From contig JBDLIT010000035.1 in the NCBI GenBank assembly GCA_039714735.1, positions 1-30,564 on the forward strand: DNA of 30,564 nucleotides, in the 5' to 3' direction. Numbering within the stretch: position 1 is the first letter of the stretch; each line of letters opens with the position of its first letter. Below, one piece after another: positions 14,985-23,108 of this stretch. Source of the stretch: JASJBU01 sp039714735 (GTDB taxonomy: Bacteria > Pseudomonadota > Gammaproteobacteria > Chromatiales > Chromatiaceae). Under the pieces are notes generated by a model. It saw nothing but the letters and a program-made list of their open reading frames with translations, had not been told where the DNA came from and ran no database searches. Made by a program: the position numbers and the translations under genes.

Positions 14985-17825
14985 ATGGAAATAAAAAATG
15001 GTGAAGCACATAAGGTCAAAAGTGAGCAGGTTCGTCTGCTCTACGCTAATGGCCTGACCCTGATTATTGCTAATCTGATTGCACTCATCCTCTATTTCTA
15101 TATTGGGGAAGGCTGGAAAAAGCCACTCGATCAGGTTTGGGGACTCTTGCTGGGTGCAGTTCTAATCGTTCAGACGGTCATCATCTTCCAACTGCGCAGG
15201 ATCTCTCTAATACGCCTACAGATCTGGCGCTATGCCTTTATACCAGGGGTCCTGCTGCTGGGTATACTCTGGGCTTCAGCTCTGTTGTATCTCCTGGTTG
15301 AAGAGAGCGATGCCGTCAATTTGGCGCTGACCACGACGCTGATTGGGGTGATTTTTTTACTCACCACGCTGCTGCTCACCGTTGATAGCTTCTTCAGCAT
15401 CATTTATGTGCTCACTTTGGCAGCCTTTGTGATCGTCAATCCAGGTGGGTATCAACTGCCACATCCTGAGCTGTTTTGGGCAAGCTTTATTGGATATCTC
15501 CTGGCGCTGCTTATTCTGTCCGCCTGGATGATAGTCAATCAACAGAAATTCCTCCTGCTGGCTGCAAATCGCTCCCTGTTGCATGAGCGCATGGTTGAAT
15601 CCGATACCGAACTGAACGAATTACGCAGTCGACTGGCCATGGAGAATGATCAACGTCATAACGTGGAGCAAGAACTCTATCATGCAAAGGAAGCTGCGGA
15701 GATGGCGAATCTGGCCAAATCTGAATTCCTGGCGACCATGAGTCATGAGATACGCACACCCTTAAACGGCATCCTGCCGATTTTGGAGATGCTAAGGGAG
15801 ACTCAGCTCGATTCAGAACAAAAAGAATTCGTAACCACCGCATTGAATTCTTCTCAGATATTGCTCAGCATCATTAACGACATCCTCGATTTTTCAAAAA
15901 TAGAGGCCGGCAAACTCGATCTGGAATTTATTGAAATCAATCTTGTCGACTTGGTCGAGCAAGTCACGTCTCTGATGCAGAATGTAGCACAGCGTAAGGG
16001 ACTGAAGCTCAGCTACCAAATCGAAAATAATGTTCCCCACACTGTCCGCGGTGATCCAATTCGCCTAAGACAGATACTCACCAACCTGGTCAGCAATGCG
16101 ATTAAATTTACTGCCAAAGGTGAAGTCTCGGTTGAGGTTTCAAATCGCAAAACATCCCGCACTGAATTGGAGATGCTTTTTGCGGTGCGTGACTCAGGTT
16201 CCGGCCTGTCTGAAGAACAGATCCAACATCTCTTCGAACCCTTTTCACAGGCGGACGCATCCACGACCCGGAAACATGGTGGCACAGGATTGGGCCTGGT
16301 TATCTGTAAACGTCTGACAGAACTGATGGGGGGGCAGATTGGAGTAAAATCTCACATGGGCCGGGGTTCCTATTTCTGGTTCCTGGCGCCACTCAGAAAA
16401 TCTTTGTTGGAAATACCCTCTGCCCGACGTGACCTGAATGGCATCAGGGCCCTGATTGTAGGTCAGGAAAACGATGACCGGATTCGTCAACTGATGGAAC
16501 ACCTCCGTCTCTGGGGAATATTTTTAGAGCTGGCCTCAAATCAGTACGATGCTTTAACAAAACTGAAATCATCTGCAACGCTCGGGGCTAGCTGGCGCTA
16601 TGAACTGATCTTTATCGACGGAGTGACGCAAACCCTCAGTCTGATGCAGACCATTAAAAGCGCAAGGAATCTCCCGTATATGTCAGATGTAGAGATCCTG
16701 GTTCTCGATGCGCCAGATAGCGGAGCCAAACAGCTCCAATCGAAGAATATAAAGTTGATCCAATCCTCCATGCAGCGAAATGAGCTGGAACGTCTTCTCA
16801 AACGGTTGTTTGATGTAGAACAGCTTTCTGTTGCAAACATCTCTACTGAGGAAAAAGCCATCCCCAGACTACCGAATGACCTTACGGGCTGGAGTGATCG
16901 TGAGCAAGATGATTTTTTCACCGCTGAAATAGAATCGAATAATACTGATGGACGTAAAAATCGCCCATCACTAATGGGCAGGGTCCTGGTTGTGGAGGAC
17001 AATCCTATCAATCAGGCCGTGGTAAAGAAGATGCTGGAAAAAAGCGGACTTTCACCCGTTACCGCCAACGATGGCGTCGAGGCGCTTGAGGCCATTAAGA
17101 TGGAAACATTCGATATCGTTCTAATGGACTGTCAGATGCCACGAATGGATGGCTATCAGGCCACTGATATGATCCGCAAGCGCGAAGTCCAACATGGGCT
17201 GACGCACCTTCCCGTGATTGCGATGACTGCGAATGCCATGGCTGGTGACCGGGAGCGTTGCCTCGAGACAGGTATGGATGACTATCTTGCTAAACCGGTA
17301 AAACCGGCTGTTCTGGAAACAATGCTGCGGCAATGGTTACCGATGCAGGATGTGGTCGAAGGATTCAGTGAAACATACCCCGAGAAACCGGGAGAGAAGG
17401 CATCGGAAGTGATGGATCATGGGATGGCGGATGTACCAGAGTCCGAACCCGAGGGGAGCAAAAACATGCCTGCAACGGTTTTGGACAGTATCGTGCTTAA
17501 AGAACTGTACGAAATCATGGATGATGATTTCGTCATCATACTGGAGAGCTACATGGCCAACGCCCCGCGTCTGATGAACAGGATCAAGTCGGCCATCAAA
17601 AATGGAGATCTCGAAGCGCTGGTGACATCGGCCCATCCGCTTAAATCAAGTAGTGCAAACGTGGGGGCAGTGCAACTCTCCGTACTCGCCAGAGAGCTGG
17701 AATTCAAGGCACGGCAGGAAGACGCCTCCGATCTTCCTGAGATCTATCAACAGACCGTGGAAGTCTATCGGCGCAGCATCGCGGAATTGGAAAAGCTTGT
17801 GCTGCAAGGAACCATCAACGAATAG
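14985..17825 (+). CDS. Hybrid sensor histidine kinase (membrane sensor-HK-REC-REC-HPt)
   Basis: About 946 residues from ATG 14985; a TTG at 14961 is an alternative. The N-terminus has six membrane helices (to about residue 185) and no large periplasmic loop, then a coiled coil. The H-box is SHEIRTPLNG (His254), followed by N-box TNLVSNAIKF, GSGLS and GGTGLGLVICK. The first receiver domain (nt about 16435-16830) is degenerate: it lacks the usual N-terminal acidic pair and the conserved lysine. The second (nt 16978-17340) is intact, with VVEDNPIN, the phospho-acceptor aspartate in LMDCQMP and the lysine in YLAKP. The C-terminal HPt has the histidine in AHPLKSSSANVG. This is a BarA/GacS/TorS-like phosphorelay. 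No response regulator is adjacent, but a candidate Csr/Rsm-type RNA is encoded downstream. Confidence 0.9.
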   Translation: MEIKNGEAHKVKSEQVRLLYANGLTLIIANLIALILYFYIGEGWKKPLDQVWGLLLGAVLIVQTVIIFQLRRISLIRLQIWRYAFIPGVLLLGILWASALLYLLVEESDAVNLALTTTLIGVIFLLTTLLLTVDSFFSIIYVLTLAAFVIVNPGGYQLPHPELFWASFIGYLLALLILSAWMIVNQQKFLLLAANRSLLHERMVESDTELNELRSRLAMENDQRHNVEQELYHAKEAAEMANLAKSEFLATMSHEIRTPLNGILPILEMLRETQLDSEQKEFVTTALNSSQILLSIINDILDFSKIEAGKLDLEFIEINLVDLVEQVTSLMQNVAQRKGLKLSYQIENNVPHTVRGDPIRLRQILTNLVSNAIKFTAKGEVSVEVSNRKTSRTELEMLFAVRDSGSGLSEEQIQHLFEPFSQADASTTRKHGGTGLGLVICKRLTELMGGQIGVKSHMGRGSYFWFLAPLRKSLLEIPSARRDLNGIRALIVGQENDDRIRQLMEHLRLWGIFLELASNQYDALTKLKSSATLGASWRYELIFIDGVTQTLSLMQTIKSARNLPYMSDVEILVLDAPDSGAKQLQSKNIKLIQSSMQRNELERLLKRLFDVEQLSVANISTEEKAIPRLPNDLTGWSDREQDDFFTAEIESNNTDGRKNRPSLMGRVLVVEDNPINQAVVKKMLEKSGLSPVTANDGVEALEAIKMETFDIVLMDCQMPRMDGYQATDMIRKREVQHGLTHLPVIAMTANAMAGDRERCLETGMDDYLAKPVKPAVLETMLRQWLPMQDVVEGFSETYPEKPGEKASEVMDHGMADVPESEPEGSKNMPATVLDSIVLKELYEIMDDDFVIILESYMANAPRLMNRIKSAIKNGDLEALVTSAHPLKSSSANVGAVQLSVLARELEFKARQEDASDLPEIYQQTVEVYRRSIAELEKLVLQGTINE

Positions 17826-17832
17826 TTTTGAG

Positions 17833-17860
17833 GGTGAGCCCAAAGATGCTCAGGCTCGCC
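17833..17860 (+). terminator. Possible terminator of the hybrid kinase gene
   Basis: GGTGAGCC (17833-17840) pairs with GGCTCGCC (17853-17860) through eight positions including one G.U, with a 12-base loop, seven bases after the stop codon. The following bases TTGTGATTTCT are only moderately T-rich. Confidence 0.4.
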
Positions 17861-17903
17861 TTGTGATTTCTCAAATCGGACGGCATGACGCGAGCCATTA
17901 CCC

Positions 17904-17909
17904 TAGAAT
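17904..17909 (+). promoter_or_regulatory. -10 box of the candidate regulatory RNA
   Basis: TAGAAT differs in one base from TATAAT. A start seven bases later, near 17916, would place the RNA's 5' end right at the base of the long helix that begins at 17920. No good -35 box is seen at 16-18 bases distance, which would fit an activator-dependent promoter. No TGTAAG-N6-CTTACA GacA box was found. Confidence 0.45.
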
Positions 17910-17915
17910 CCTCAG

Positions 17916-18115
17916 TTGAACACCGTGAAGGGTGCATTTGTGGTGGTGCAGGACAAGACACAACGACGCGGAATAGTTGTTCTATTGCAAGGAGTTGTAA
18001 CGTGTCCCACAAGGATGTGGGAAATGCCGGTTCCGTCAGGAACATGAACCGGCCAGACATGCGCCGCCACAAGTGTGCCATTTGCGGTGTAGCGTTGTTC
18101 ACCCGATAAGTGAAA
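17916..18115 (+). ncRNA. Candidate structured sRNA of Csr/Rsm (CsrA-sponge) type
   Basis: The outer helix joins 17920-17949 with 18061-18090: 29 of 30 positions pair, with one G-A mismatch (17930/18080). Seven pairs are G.U on the plus strand and would be A-C mismatches on the other, so the plus strand is the functional RNA. Inside are three hairpins: AATAG-TTGTT-CTATT (17972-17986), a 7-bp stem 18005-18011/18016-18022 with loop AGGA, and GCCGGTTC/GAACCGGC (18026-18033/18046-18053). Six GGA triplets lie between 17951 and 18041; the second hairpin contains ACAAGGATGT (18009-18018), identical to the core of the CsrA-preferred site. The RNA would bind CsrA/RsmA. It resembles no other RNA class I know (6S, RNase P, SRP were considered). 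No clear U-tract terminator is visible; the 3' end is a guess. Confidence 0.55.
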
Positions 18116-18190
18116 CCCGTCAATACTGATAAATCTTATGTTTTCAAAGCGATTTGCATAGTTCATAGCGGTCAACTGAGGATTCTAGGG

Positions 18191-19606
18191 TTACAGCTGC
18201 TCTGATGCAAAATCCGCCAGTCTCGAGCGTTCACCACGGAGTAAGGTGATATGACCGCTGTGCTCCCAGCTCTTGAACCTGTCTACCGCATAGGTCAACC
18301 CGGAAGTGGTTTCGGTCAGATAGGGTGTATCGATCTGCGCCACATTACCTAAACAAACGATCTTGGTGCCGGGGCCAGCCCGGGTGATCAAGGTTTTCAT
18401 CTGCTTGGGCGTCAGATTCTGCGCCTCGTCAAGGATGATGTACTTGTTGAGAAAGGTCCGGCCACGCATGAAATTCAGGGAATGGATACGGATTCGACTG
18501 CGTACCAGATCCTCAGTCGCGGCTTTGCCCCATTCACCCCCTTCAGTCTGGGTCAGCACCTCGAGATTATCCATCAATGCTCCCATCCAGGGCGTCATTT
18601 TCTCCTCCTCGGTACCCGGCAGAAAGCCGATATCCTCGCCTACCGGCACCGTGACCCGAGTCATGATGATCTCACGGTATAGATTCTGATCCAGCGTCTG
18701 CTGCAGGCCTGCCGCAAGGGTCAGCAGGGTCTTTCCGGTTCCGGCGGTACCGAGCAGGCTGACAAAGTCGAGTTCCGGATCAAGCAGCATGTTGAGGGCA
18801 AAATTCTGTTCCCTATTGCGAGCGTTTATGCCCCAGATATTGTGTTTAGGATTGGTGTAATCCTCGATCAGTTCGATAACGGCGCTGCCATCAACCTTAC
18901 TGCGCACGATAAACTGCAGGCTGTCGCCCCCCTCCAGATAGAGGCACTGACTGGGATACCAGGCTTCGATCTCATCCCCGGTGACCCGATAAAAGGTCCT
19001 GCCCTCTTCCTGCCAGGATTCCACCTCCTTGGTGTGGTGCTCCCAAAAATCATCGGGCAATCTGGCGCTGCCGCTGTACAGCAGACTAACATCATCCAAT
19101 ACCTGATCACTCGAATAGTCCTCTGCACGAATGCCGACCACCGCCGCCTTAATCCGCAGATTGATATCCTTCGAAACCAGGATGACCGCCTTCTCAGGAT
19201 TTGCTTCCTGCAAACCCAGCGCGGTGGCCAGGATATTGTTGTCAGGGGTATTTCCCGGCAAAGTGGCGGGCAGATGACTGATGACAGGTTCGGTCTGAAA
19301 GAAGAGGTGACCGGATACCGGTCCCATCTTGCTATTACCGTTCAACTGCAGGGTATTGAGCGGGATCCCCCTGCTGATCTCTTGCTGTGGTATCTGGCCC
19401 ATCAGTTCATCCAGGAAGCGGCTGGTCTGCCGCACATTGCGGGCCACTTCGGACATACCCTTCTTACCTTTGTCCAACTCTTCAAGAACCACCATGGGCA
19501 GGAAGATATCGTGTTCTTTGAAACGGAAGAGAGCGGTTGGATCGTGCATCAGCACATTGGTGTCGAGGACAAAAAGGCGGGGGATCCCTAATTCTGCTGC
19601 AGGCAT
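18191..19606 (-). CDS. PIN-domain/PhoH-type ATPase (PhoH2-like)
   Basis: 471 residues. An N-terminal PIN nuclease domain begins with the hallmark FVLDTNVLMHDP and continues with acidic residues (VVLEELDKGKKG, TPDNNILATAL, LVSKDINLR). After a linker (residues about 190-265) comes a PhoH ATPase with Walker A GTAGTGKT and Walker B YIILDEAQNLTP, then TKIVCLGNVAQID. The PIN-PhoH pair is known in other bacteria as an RNA helicase/ribonuclease. This gene is third after gcvR and bcp, 90 bases downstream of bcp, without a strong ribosome site. It converges with the candidate sRNA; its stop is about 75 bases from that RNA's proposed end. Confidence 0.9.
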   Translation of the reverse strand: MPAAELGIPRLFVLDTNVLMHDPTALFRFKEHDIFLPMVVLEELDKGKKGMSEVARNVRQTSRFLDELMGQIPQQEISRGIPLNTLQLNGNSKMGPVSGHLFFQTEPVISHLPATLPGNTPDNNILATALGLQEANPEKAVILVSKDINLRIKAAVVGIRAEDYSSDQVLDDVSLLYSGSARLPDDFWEHHTKEVESWQEEGRTFYRVTGDEIEAWYPSQCLYLEGGDSLQFIVRSKVDGSAVIELIEDYTNPKHNIWGINARNREQNFALNMLLDPELDFVSLLGTAGTGKTLLTLAAGLQQTLDQNLYREIIMTRVTVPVGEDIGFLPGTEEEKMTPWMGALMDNLEVLTQTEGGEWGKAATEDLVRSRIRIHSLNFMRGRTFLNKYIILDEAQNLTPKQMKTLITRAGPGTKIVCLGNVAQIDTPYLTETTSGLTYAVDRFKSWEHSGHITLLRGERSRLADFASEQL

Positions 19607-19696
19607 GCGGTATCCAATGGTTGGGTAGAATTCAAAAACGATCCAGACAACTATATCAGAACACGCACCTGGAGAAGGATGCCCTGAATCAGAGTG

Positions 19697-20173
19697 TTAT
19701 TGCGCGCGCATGGCCTTGACGGCTGCAAGCACCTCATCCGCGTGACCCTTAACCTTTACTTTACGCCACTCCTGTCTGAGGATGCCTGCTTCATCAATCA
19801 GGAAAGTACTGCGCTCGATTCCTCGAACCTTCTTGCCATACATATTTTTCATTTTTATGACATCGAAGGCGTTACACAGAGTCTCATCCGTATCTGACAG
19901 AAGATCGAAGGGAAAACCCTGTTTTGCCTTGAAGTTCTCCTGTGCCTTGACACTGTCCCGCGAGGCGCCAAGGATCACCGTGGACTGGCGACGGAACTTT
20001 TTTATCGCCGCTGTGAAATCAAGACCTTCCTGGGTACACCCGGGAGTGCTCGCCTTGGGATAGAAATAGAGGACTAGCGGTTTCCCCCGGTAATCTGAGA
20101 GTTTGATGGTCTTGTTGCCGGTAGCAGGCAGCTCTACATCGGCTACGGGCTTACCAAGAGTAATCTCTGTCAT
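19697..20173 (-). CDS. bcp: Thioredoxin-dependent peroxiredoxin Bcp/PrxQ
   Basis: 158 residues from ATG 20173, which has a GGAG ribosome site; a frame opening further upstream only reads into gcvR. It reduces hydrogen peroxide and organic peroxides using a cysteine thiol. Cys46 in ASTPGCTQEG is the peroxidatic cysteine. The usual resolving cysteine five residues later (Cys50 in E. coli) is replaced by leucine (QEGLDF), so the enzyme would be 1-Cys or use Cys100 (DETLCNAF), which is also present in E. coli. The gene lies 17 bases after gcvR, the same order as in E. coli, and is probably cotranscribed with it. Confidence 0.9.
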   Translation of the reverse strand: MTEITLGKPVADVELPATGNKTIKLSDYRGKPLVLYFYPKASTPGCTQEGLDFTAAIKKFRRQSTVILGASRDSVKAQENFKAKQGFPFDLLSDTDETLCNAFDVIKMKNMYGKKVRGIERSTFLIDEAGILRQEWRKVKVKGHADEVLAAVKAMRAQ

Positions 20174-20190
20174 GTCTGTTACTCCTACCG

Positions 20191-20730
20191 TTAACCCTTG
20201 ATCGGCTCGATCACCGCATCCAGATTCAATGCATCGCAATAGTCCATGAACTCATCTCTGAGTCCCGCCAGATGGATATCCGATGGAATGCCGACACTCA
20301 GATGCACAGAGAACATGGGGGTTCCGGTATGCGCCGCAGCATAGCTGGTGGTAACCAGATCTTCGATATTGATCTGCCTTTCAGAAAAGAATTCGGCCAG
20401 CTGGTTGACTATGCCGGGGTGGTCCATGGAAACCACTTCGACCATGTAGGGCAGCAGGTTACTGCTTTGGCTACGTTTTTCCGTGCGTTTGCCAATAATC
20501 GTCAAACCCAGTTCGGTCTGCAGCTCCGGCAACACATTTTCCAGCTTGGCCAGCGTGTTCCACTGTCCTTCAACCAGCAGCAGGATGGCAAACTCCCCAC
20601 CCAAGACGGTCATCCGACTGTCGGTAATATTACATCCTCCATCGAGAACTTTCTTTGAGAGAGACTTGACAATACCGGGACGATCTTTGCCAAGCGCGGA
20701 TATCACCAGGAAATTATTTTGGTTGGACAT
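20191..20730 (-). CDS. gcvR: GcvR-like ACT-domain regulator
   Basis: 179 residues made of two ACT domains: ISALGKDRPGIVKSLSKKVL in the first half and VEVVSMDHPGIVNQLAEFF in the second. In E. coli GcvR is an antagonist of the activator GcvA and controls the glycine-cleavage operon; it has no DNA-binding domain and none is visible here. It is divergent from dapA and followed by bcp, exactly the E. coli gene neighbourhood, which supports the name. The ligand is likely an amino acid. Confidence 0.85.
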   Translation of the reverse strand: MSNQNNFLVISALGKDRPGIVKSLSKKVLDGGCNITDSRMTVLGGEFAILLLVEGQWNTLAKLENVLPELQTELGLTIIGKRTEKRSQSSNLLPYMVEVVSMDHPGIVNQLAEFFSERQINIEDLVTTSYAAAHTGTPMFSVHLSVGIPSDIHLAGLRDEFMDYCDALNLDAVIEPIKG

Positions 20731-21013
20731 TAGATAATCGTAATTACGTGAAAATCTTTATGAGTGTAGCACGGCTGCACGGACTATCCGGAAAGCAAAT
20801 TTCCAGCCCACCCATCAGGGCCATCTGCCGCCACCACATTAAATAACAACACAGATTGGGGGCATCATTGGGACCCCGCCAGCCGTAAACCCCGCCAGGA
20901 AGCGAATCTGCTTTCGCCACGAAACGAGTACGAAAGCTTAAACTGACTTGTCAGGATTGCAAGACGCAGGATACCATAACCGATTAGTCCTTCTACTCGG
21001 GGAAATTTAACAG
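20731..21013. promoter_or_regulatory. Divergent intergenic region gcvR / dapA
   Basis: 283 bases. TTGTCA (20948-20953) and TACCAT (20972-20977), 18 bases apart, could be the dapA promoter. An inverted repeat GCTTTCG (20910-20916) / CGAAAGC (20931-20937) lies just upstream. I saw no lysine-riboswitch-like folding. Confidence 0.35.
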
Positions 21014-21889
21014 ATGTTTCGCGGCAGCATGGTGGCACTGATCACCCCTATGCAGGGGAATGGCGACGTGGATTACGAAGCGCTGCATCGCTTGGTGGAG
21101 TTTCATATCGAACAGGGGACTAATGCCATCGTTGCAGTGGGCACCACTGGCGAGTCCGCAACCCTGGATGAACAGGAGCATTGTGAGGTCATCGCCCGGA
21201 TTGTCGAGATTGCAGCAGGCCGCATTCCGATTATCGCGGGTACCGGCGCCAATTCGACCAGCGAGGCGATCAGCCTGACCCAATGTGCTAAGCAGGCGGG
21301 CGCCGATGCCTGCCTCCTGGTTACACCCTACTATAACAAGCCGACCCAGGAGGGGCTCTACAGGCACCACAAAGCGGTTGCCGAGGCGGTCAACATACCC
21401 CAGATACTCTACAATGTCCCTGGCCGGACGGCCTGCGACATGCTGCCGGAGACTGCGGCGCGACTCGCAGAGATCAAAAATATCATCGGCATCAAAGAGG
21501 CCACCGGGAATCTGGATCGTTTGCAACAGATCCGTGAGCTTTGCTCTAATGATTTTGAGGTTTACAGCGGCGATGACGCGACCGGCTGCGAGATGATGTT
21601 ACGCGGCGGCAATGGTGTGATTTCGGTGACTTCCAATGTAGCGCCAAAGTTGATGCATCAGATGTGCGAAGCGGCGCTGGCCGGTGATCGCGAAGCCGCC
21701 GAGAGCCTGGATAAGAAAGTATCAGGCCTGCACCAGGCATTGTTCGTTGAATCAAATCCAATCCCGGTGAAATGGGCTATGGCCGAGCTGGGATTCTCTA
21801 CACAAGGGATACGCCTGCCCCTGACCTGGTTGAGCGAAGCCGCACAACCCAGGGTCAAATCGGCCATGCGTCAGGCCGGCGTGTGTTAA
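21014..21889 (+). CDS. dapA: 4-hydroxy-tetrahydrodipicolinate synthase
   Basis: 291 residues, full length. It condenses pyruvate with aspartate semialdehyde, the first committed step to diaminopimelate and lysine. Key residues are in their E. coli positions: Thr44-Thr45 (AVGTTGES), Tyr133 and Arg138 (LYNVPGR) and the Schiff-base Lys161 (IIGIKEATG). The ATG has a purine-rich GGGGAAA upstream. The gene is followed by bamC 82 bases later, the conserved gammaproteobacterial order, and is divergent from gcvR. Confidence 0.95.
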   Translation: MFRGSMVALITPMQGNGDVDYEALHRLVEFHIEQGTNAIVAVGTTGESATLDEQEHCEVIARIVEIAAGRIPIIAGTGANSTSEAISLTQCAKQAGADACLLVTPYYNKPTQEGLYRHHKAVAEAVNIPQILYNVPGRTACDMLPETAARLAEIKNIIGIKEATGNLDRLQQIRELCSNDFEVYSGDDATGCEMMLRGGNGVISVTSNVAPKLMHQMCEAALAGDREAAESLDKKVSGLHQALFVESNPIPVKWAMAELGFSTQGIRLPLTWLSEAAQPRVKSAMRQAGVC

Positions 21890-21971
21890 CGCCCCTAACG
21901 AATCGCTGTAAACCCACTCGTTACAGCTAACCACATTCATCAATAATCCGCAGTGATTGAGTCAGAATAAT

Positions 21972-23108
21972 ATGCTTTTTTCCCCTTTTTACAGGCTGAT
22001 ATTCCTGTTTCTCCTGAGCAGCCTGCTGACGGCCTGCAGCTCCAGCGGTGGTTTCTTTTCAGATAAGGAAAAGGCCTATCGCAGTCAACGCGAAGCGGTG
22101 GACAACCTGGAGATCCCACCCGATCTGTCAAGCTCGGCGATCAATGACGCGATGACCATACCGGGTGGATCAAGCGCCTCCTACTCGGACTACAGCCAGG
22201 GTGGGCAGACAACCGGTTCATCCAGACTCGCCGGCAGCCAGGTTCTGCCGGAGTTTGATGACATAGAGGTCAAGCGAGACGGCAATCAGCGTTGGCTGCA
22301 TATCAATGCCGATCCTACCGATGTCTGGTTCAAGGTGGTGGAATTCTGGCGAAAAAACGGCTTGCTTCTGGTGGAGCAGGACCCGGCAATCGGGGTCATG
22401 ACCACCGATTGGCTGGAAAGCCGAAGCGATGTCGAACAAGGCGCGCTGACGGAATTCCTGCGCAATGCTTTCGACAGTATCTACTCGTCCGCCACCCGCG
22501 ACAGATTCCGGGTGCGCCTGGAACGGGGTGAGGAGTCCGGCACCACAGAACTCTTTCTGACCCATCGGGGCCTGGAGGAGAAATTGGTCAAGGATGTCAG
22601 CGGTGAAGCGGACACCACCTATTGGACACCAAGGCCAAGCGAGCCTGAGACCGAAGCCGCCATGCTACGCAGCCTGATGGTGCATTTGGGCGTCAGCGAA
22701 GAACAGGCGGAGCGGTCACTGGCGAAACCTGAGACCAAGCAAGAACGCTCACGACTGGTTGCCACGGAACAGAAGATCGAGTTGATCATCAACGAGCAGT
22801 TTGCCCGCGCCTGGCGATTGACCGGCGTTGCCCTTGACCGGGTCGGTTTCGCCGTTGAAGACCGGAATCGTTCCGATGGAATCTACTACGTGCGCTACAA
22901 AGCATTGGCGGATAAAGAGGAGAAGGGCTTTTTCTCATGGCTCGCATTCTGGCGGGATGATGATGAGCTGGATGAAAATCAGTATCAGGTCAAACTTGCA
23001 GAACTGGGCAACGAAACCCAGGTCATTGTCAGCAACCTGAAGGGTGAACGTCAGAACAGCAAGACCGCAGTCCGCCTGCTGACCCTGTTGCACGAACAGA
23101 TTCGTTAG
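21972..23108 (+). CDS. bamC: Outer-membrane assembly lipoprotein BamC
   Basis: 378 residues from ATG 21972; a TTG at 21957 is a less likely start. The signal peptide ends in a lipobox (LLSSLLTAC, Cys22), so the protein is a lipoprotein. An unstructured stretch with YRSQREAVDNLEIPPDL follows; in E. coli BamC this region binds BamD. Two helix-grip domains come next (WLHINADPTDVWFKVVEFWR; and IINEQFARAWRLTGVALDRV near the end). It is part of the BAM machine that inserts beta-barrel proteins such as the FadL protein of this window. Its TAG stop overlaps the GTG start of the next gene, so the two are translated together. Confidence 0.92.
   Translation: MLFSPFYRLIFLFLLSSLLTACSSSGGFFSDKEKAYRSQREAVDNLEIPPDLSSSAINDAMTIPGGSSASYSDYSQGGQTTGSSRLAGSQVLPEFDDIEVKRDGNQRWLHINADPTDVWFKVVEFWRKNGLLLVEQDPAIGVMTTDWLESRSDVEQGALTEFLRNAFDSIYSSATRDRFRVRLERGEESGTTELFLTHRGLEEKLVKDVSGEADTTYWTPRPSEPETEAAMLRSLMVHLGVSEEQAERSLAKPETKQERSRLVATEQKIELIINEQFARAWRLTGVALDRVGFAVEDRNRSDGIYYVRYKALADKEEKGFFSWLAFWRDDDELDENQYQVKLAELGNETQVIVSNLKGERQNSKTAVRLLTLLHEQIR

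Noticed and set aside
17885..18109. 74-residue plus-strand frame ending in HKCAICGVALFTR in the kinase/phoH gap
   Set aside because: No ribosome site, odd composition, and the region is better explained by RNA structure with G.U-specific pairing.
17916..18115. 6S RNA, RNase P RNA or SRP RNA as identity of the structured RNA
   Set aside because: The CCACAAGnATGTGG hairpin recalls part of E. coli 6S, but the central bubble arrangement, RNase P core motifs and the SRP GGAAGGAAGCA-type loop are absent.
17912..18175. 87-residue minus-strand frame in the same gap
   Set aside because: No recognisable domain or ribosome site; it overlaps the whole structured RNA in antisense.
20731..21013. Lysine riboswitch in front of dapA
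   Set aside because: No multi-helix fold or conserved core could be found; only one short inverted repeat.
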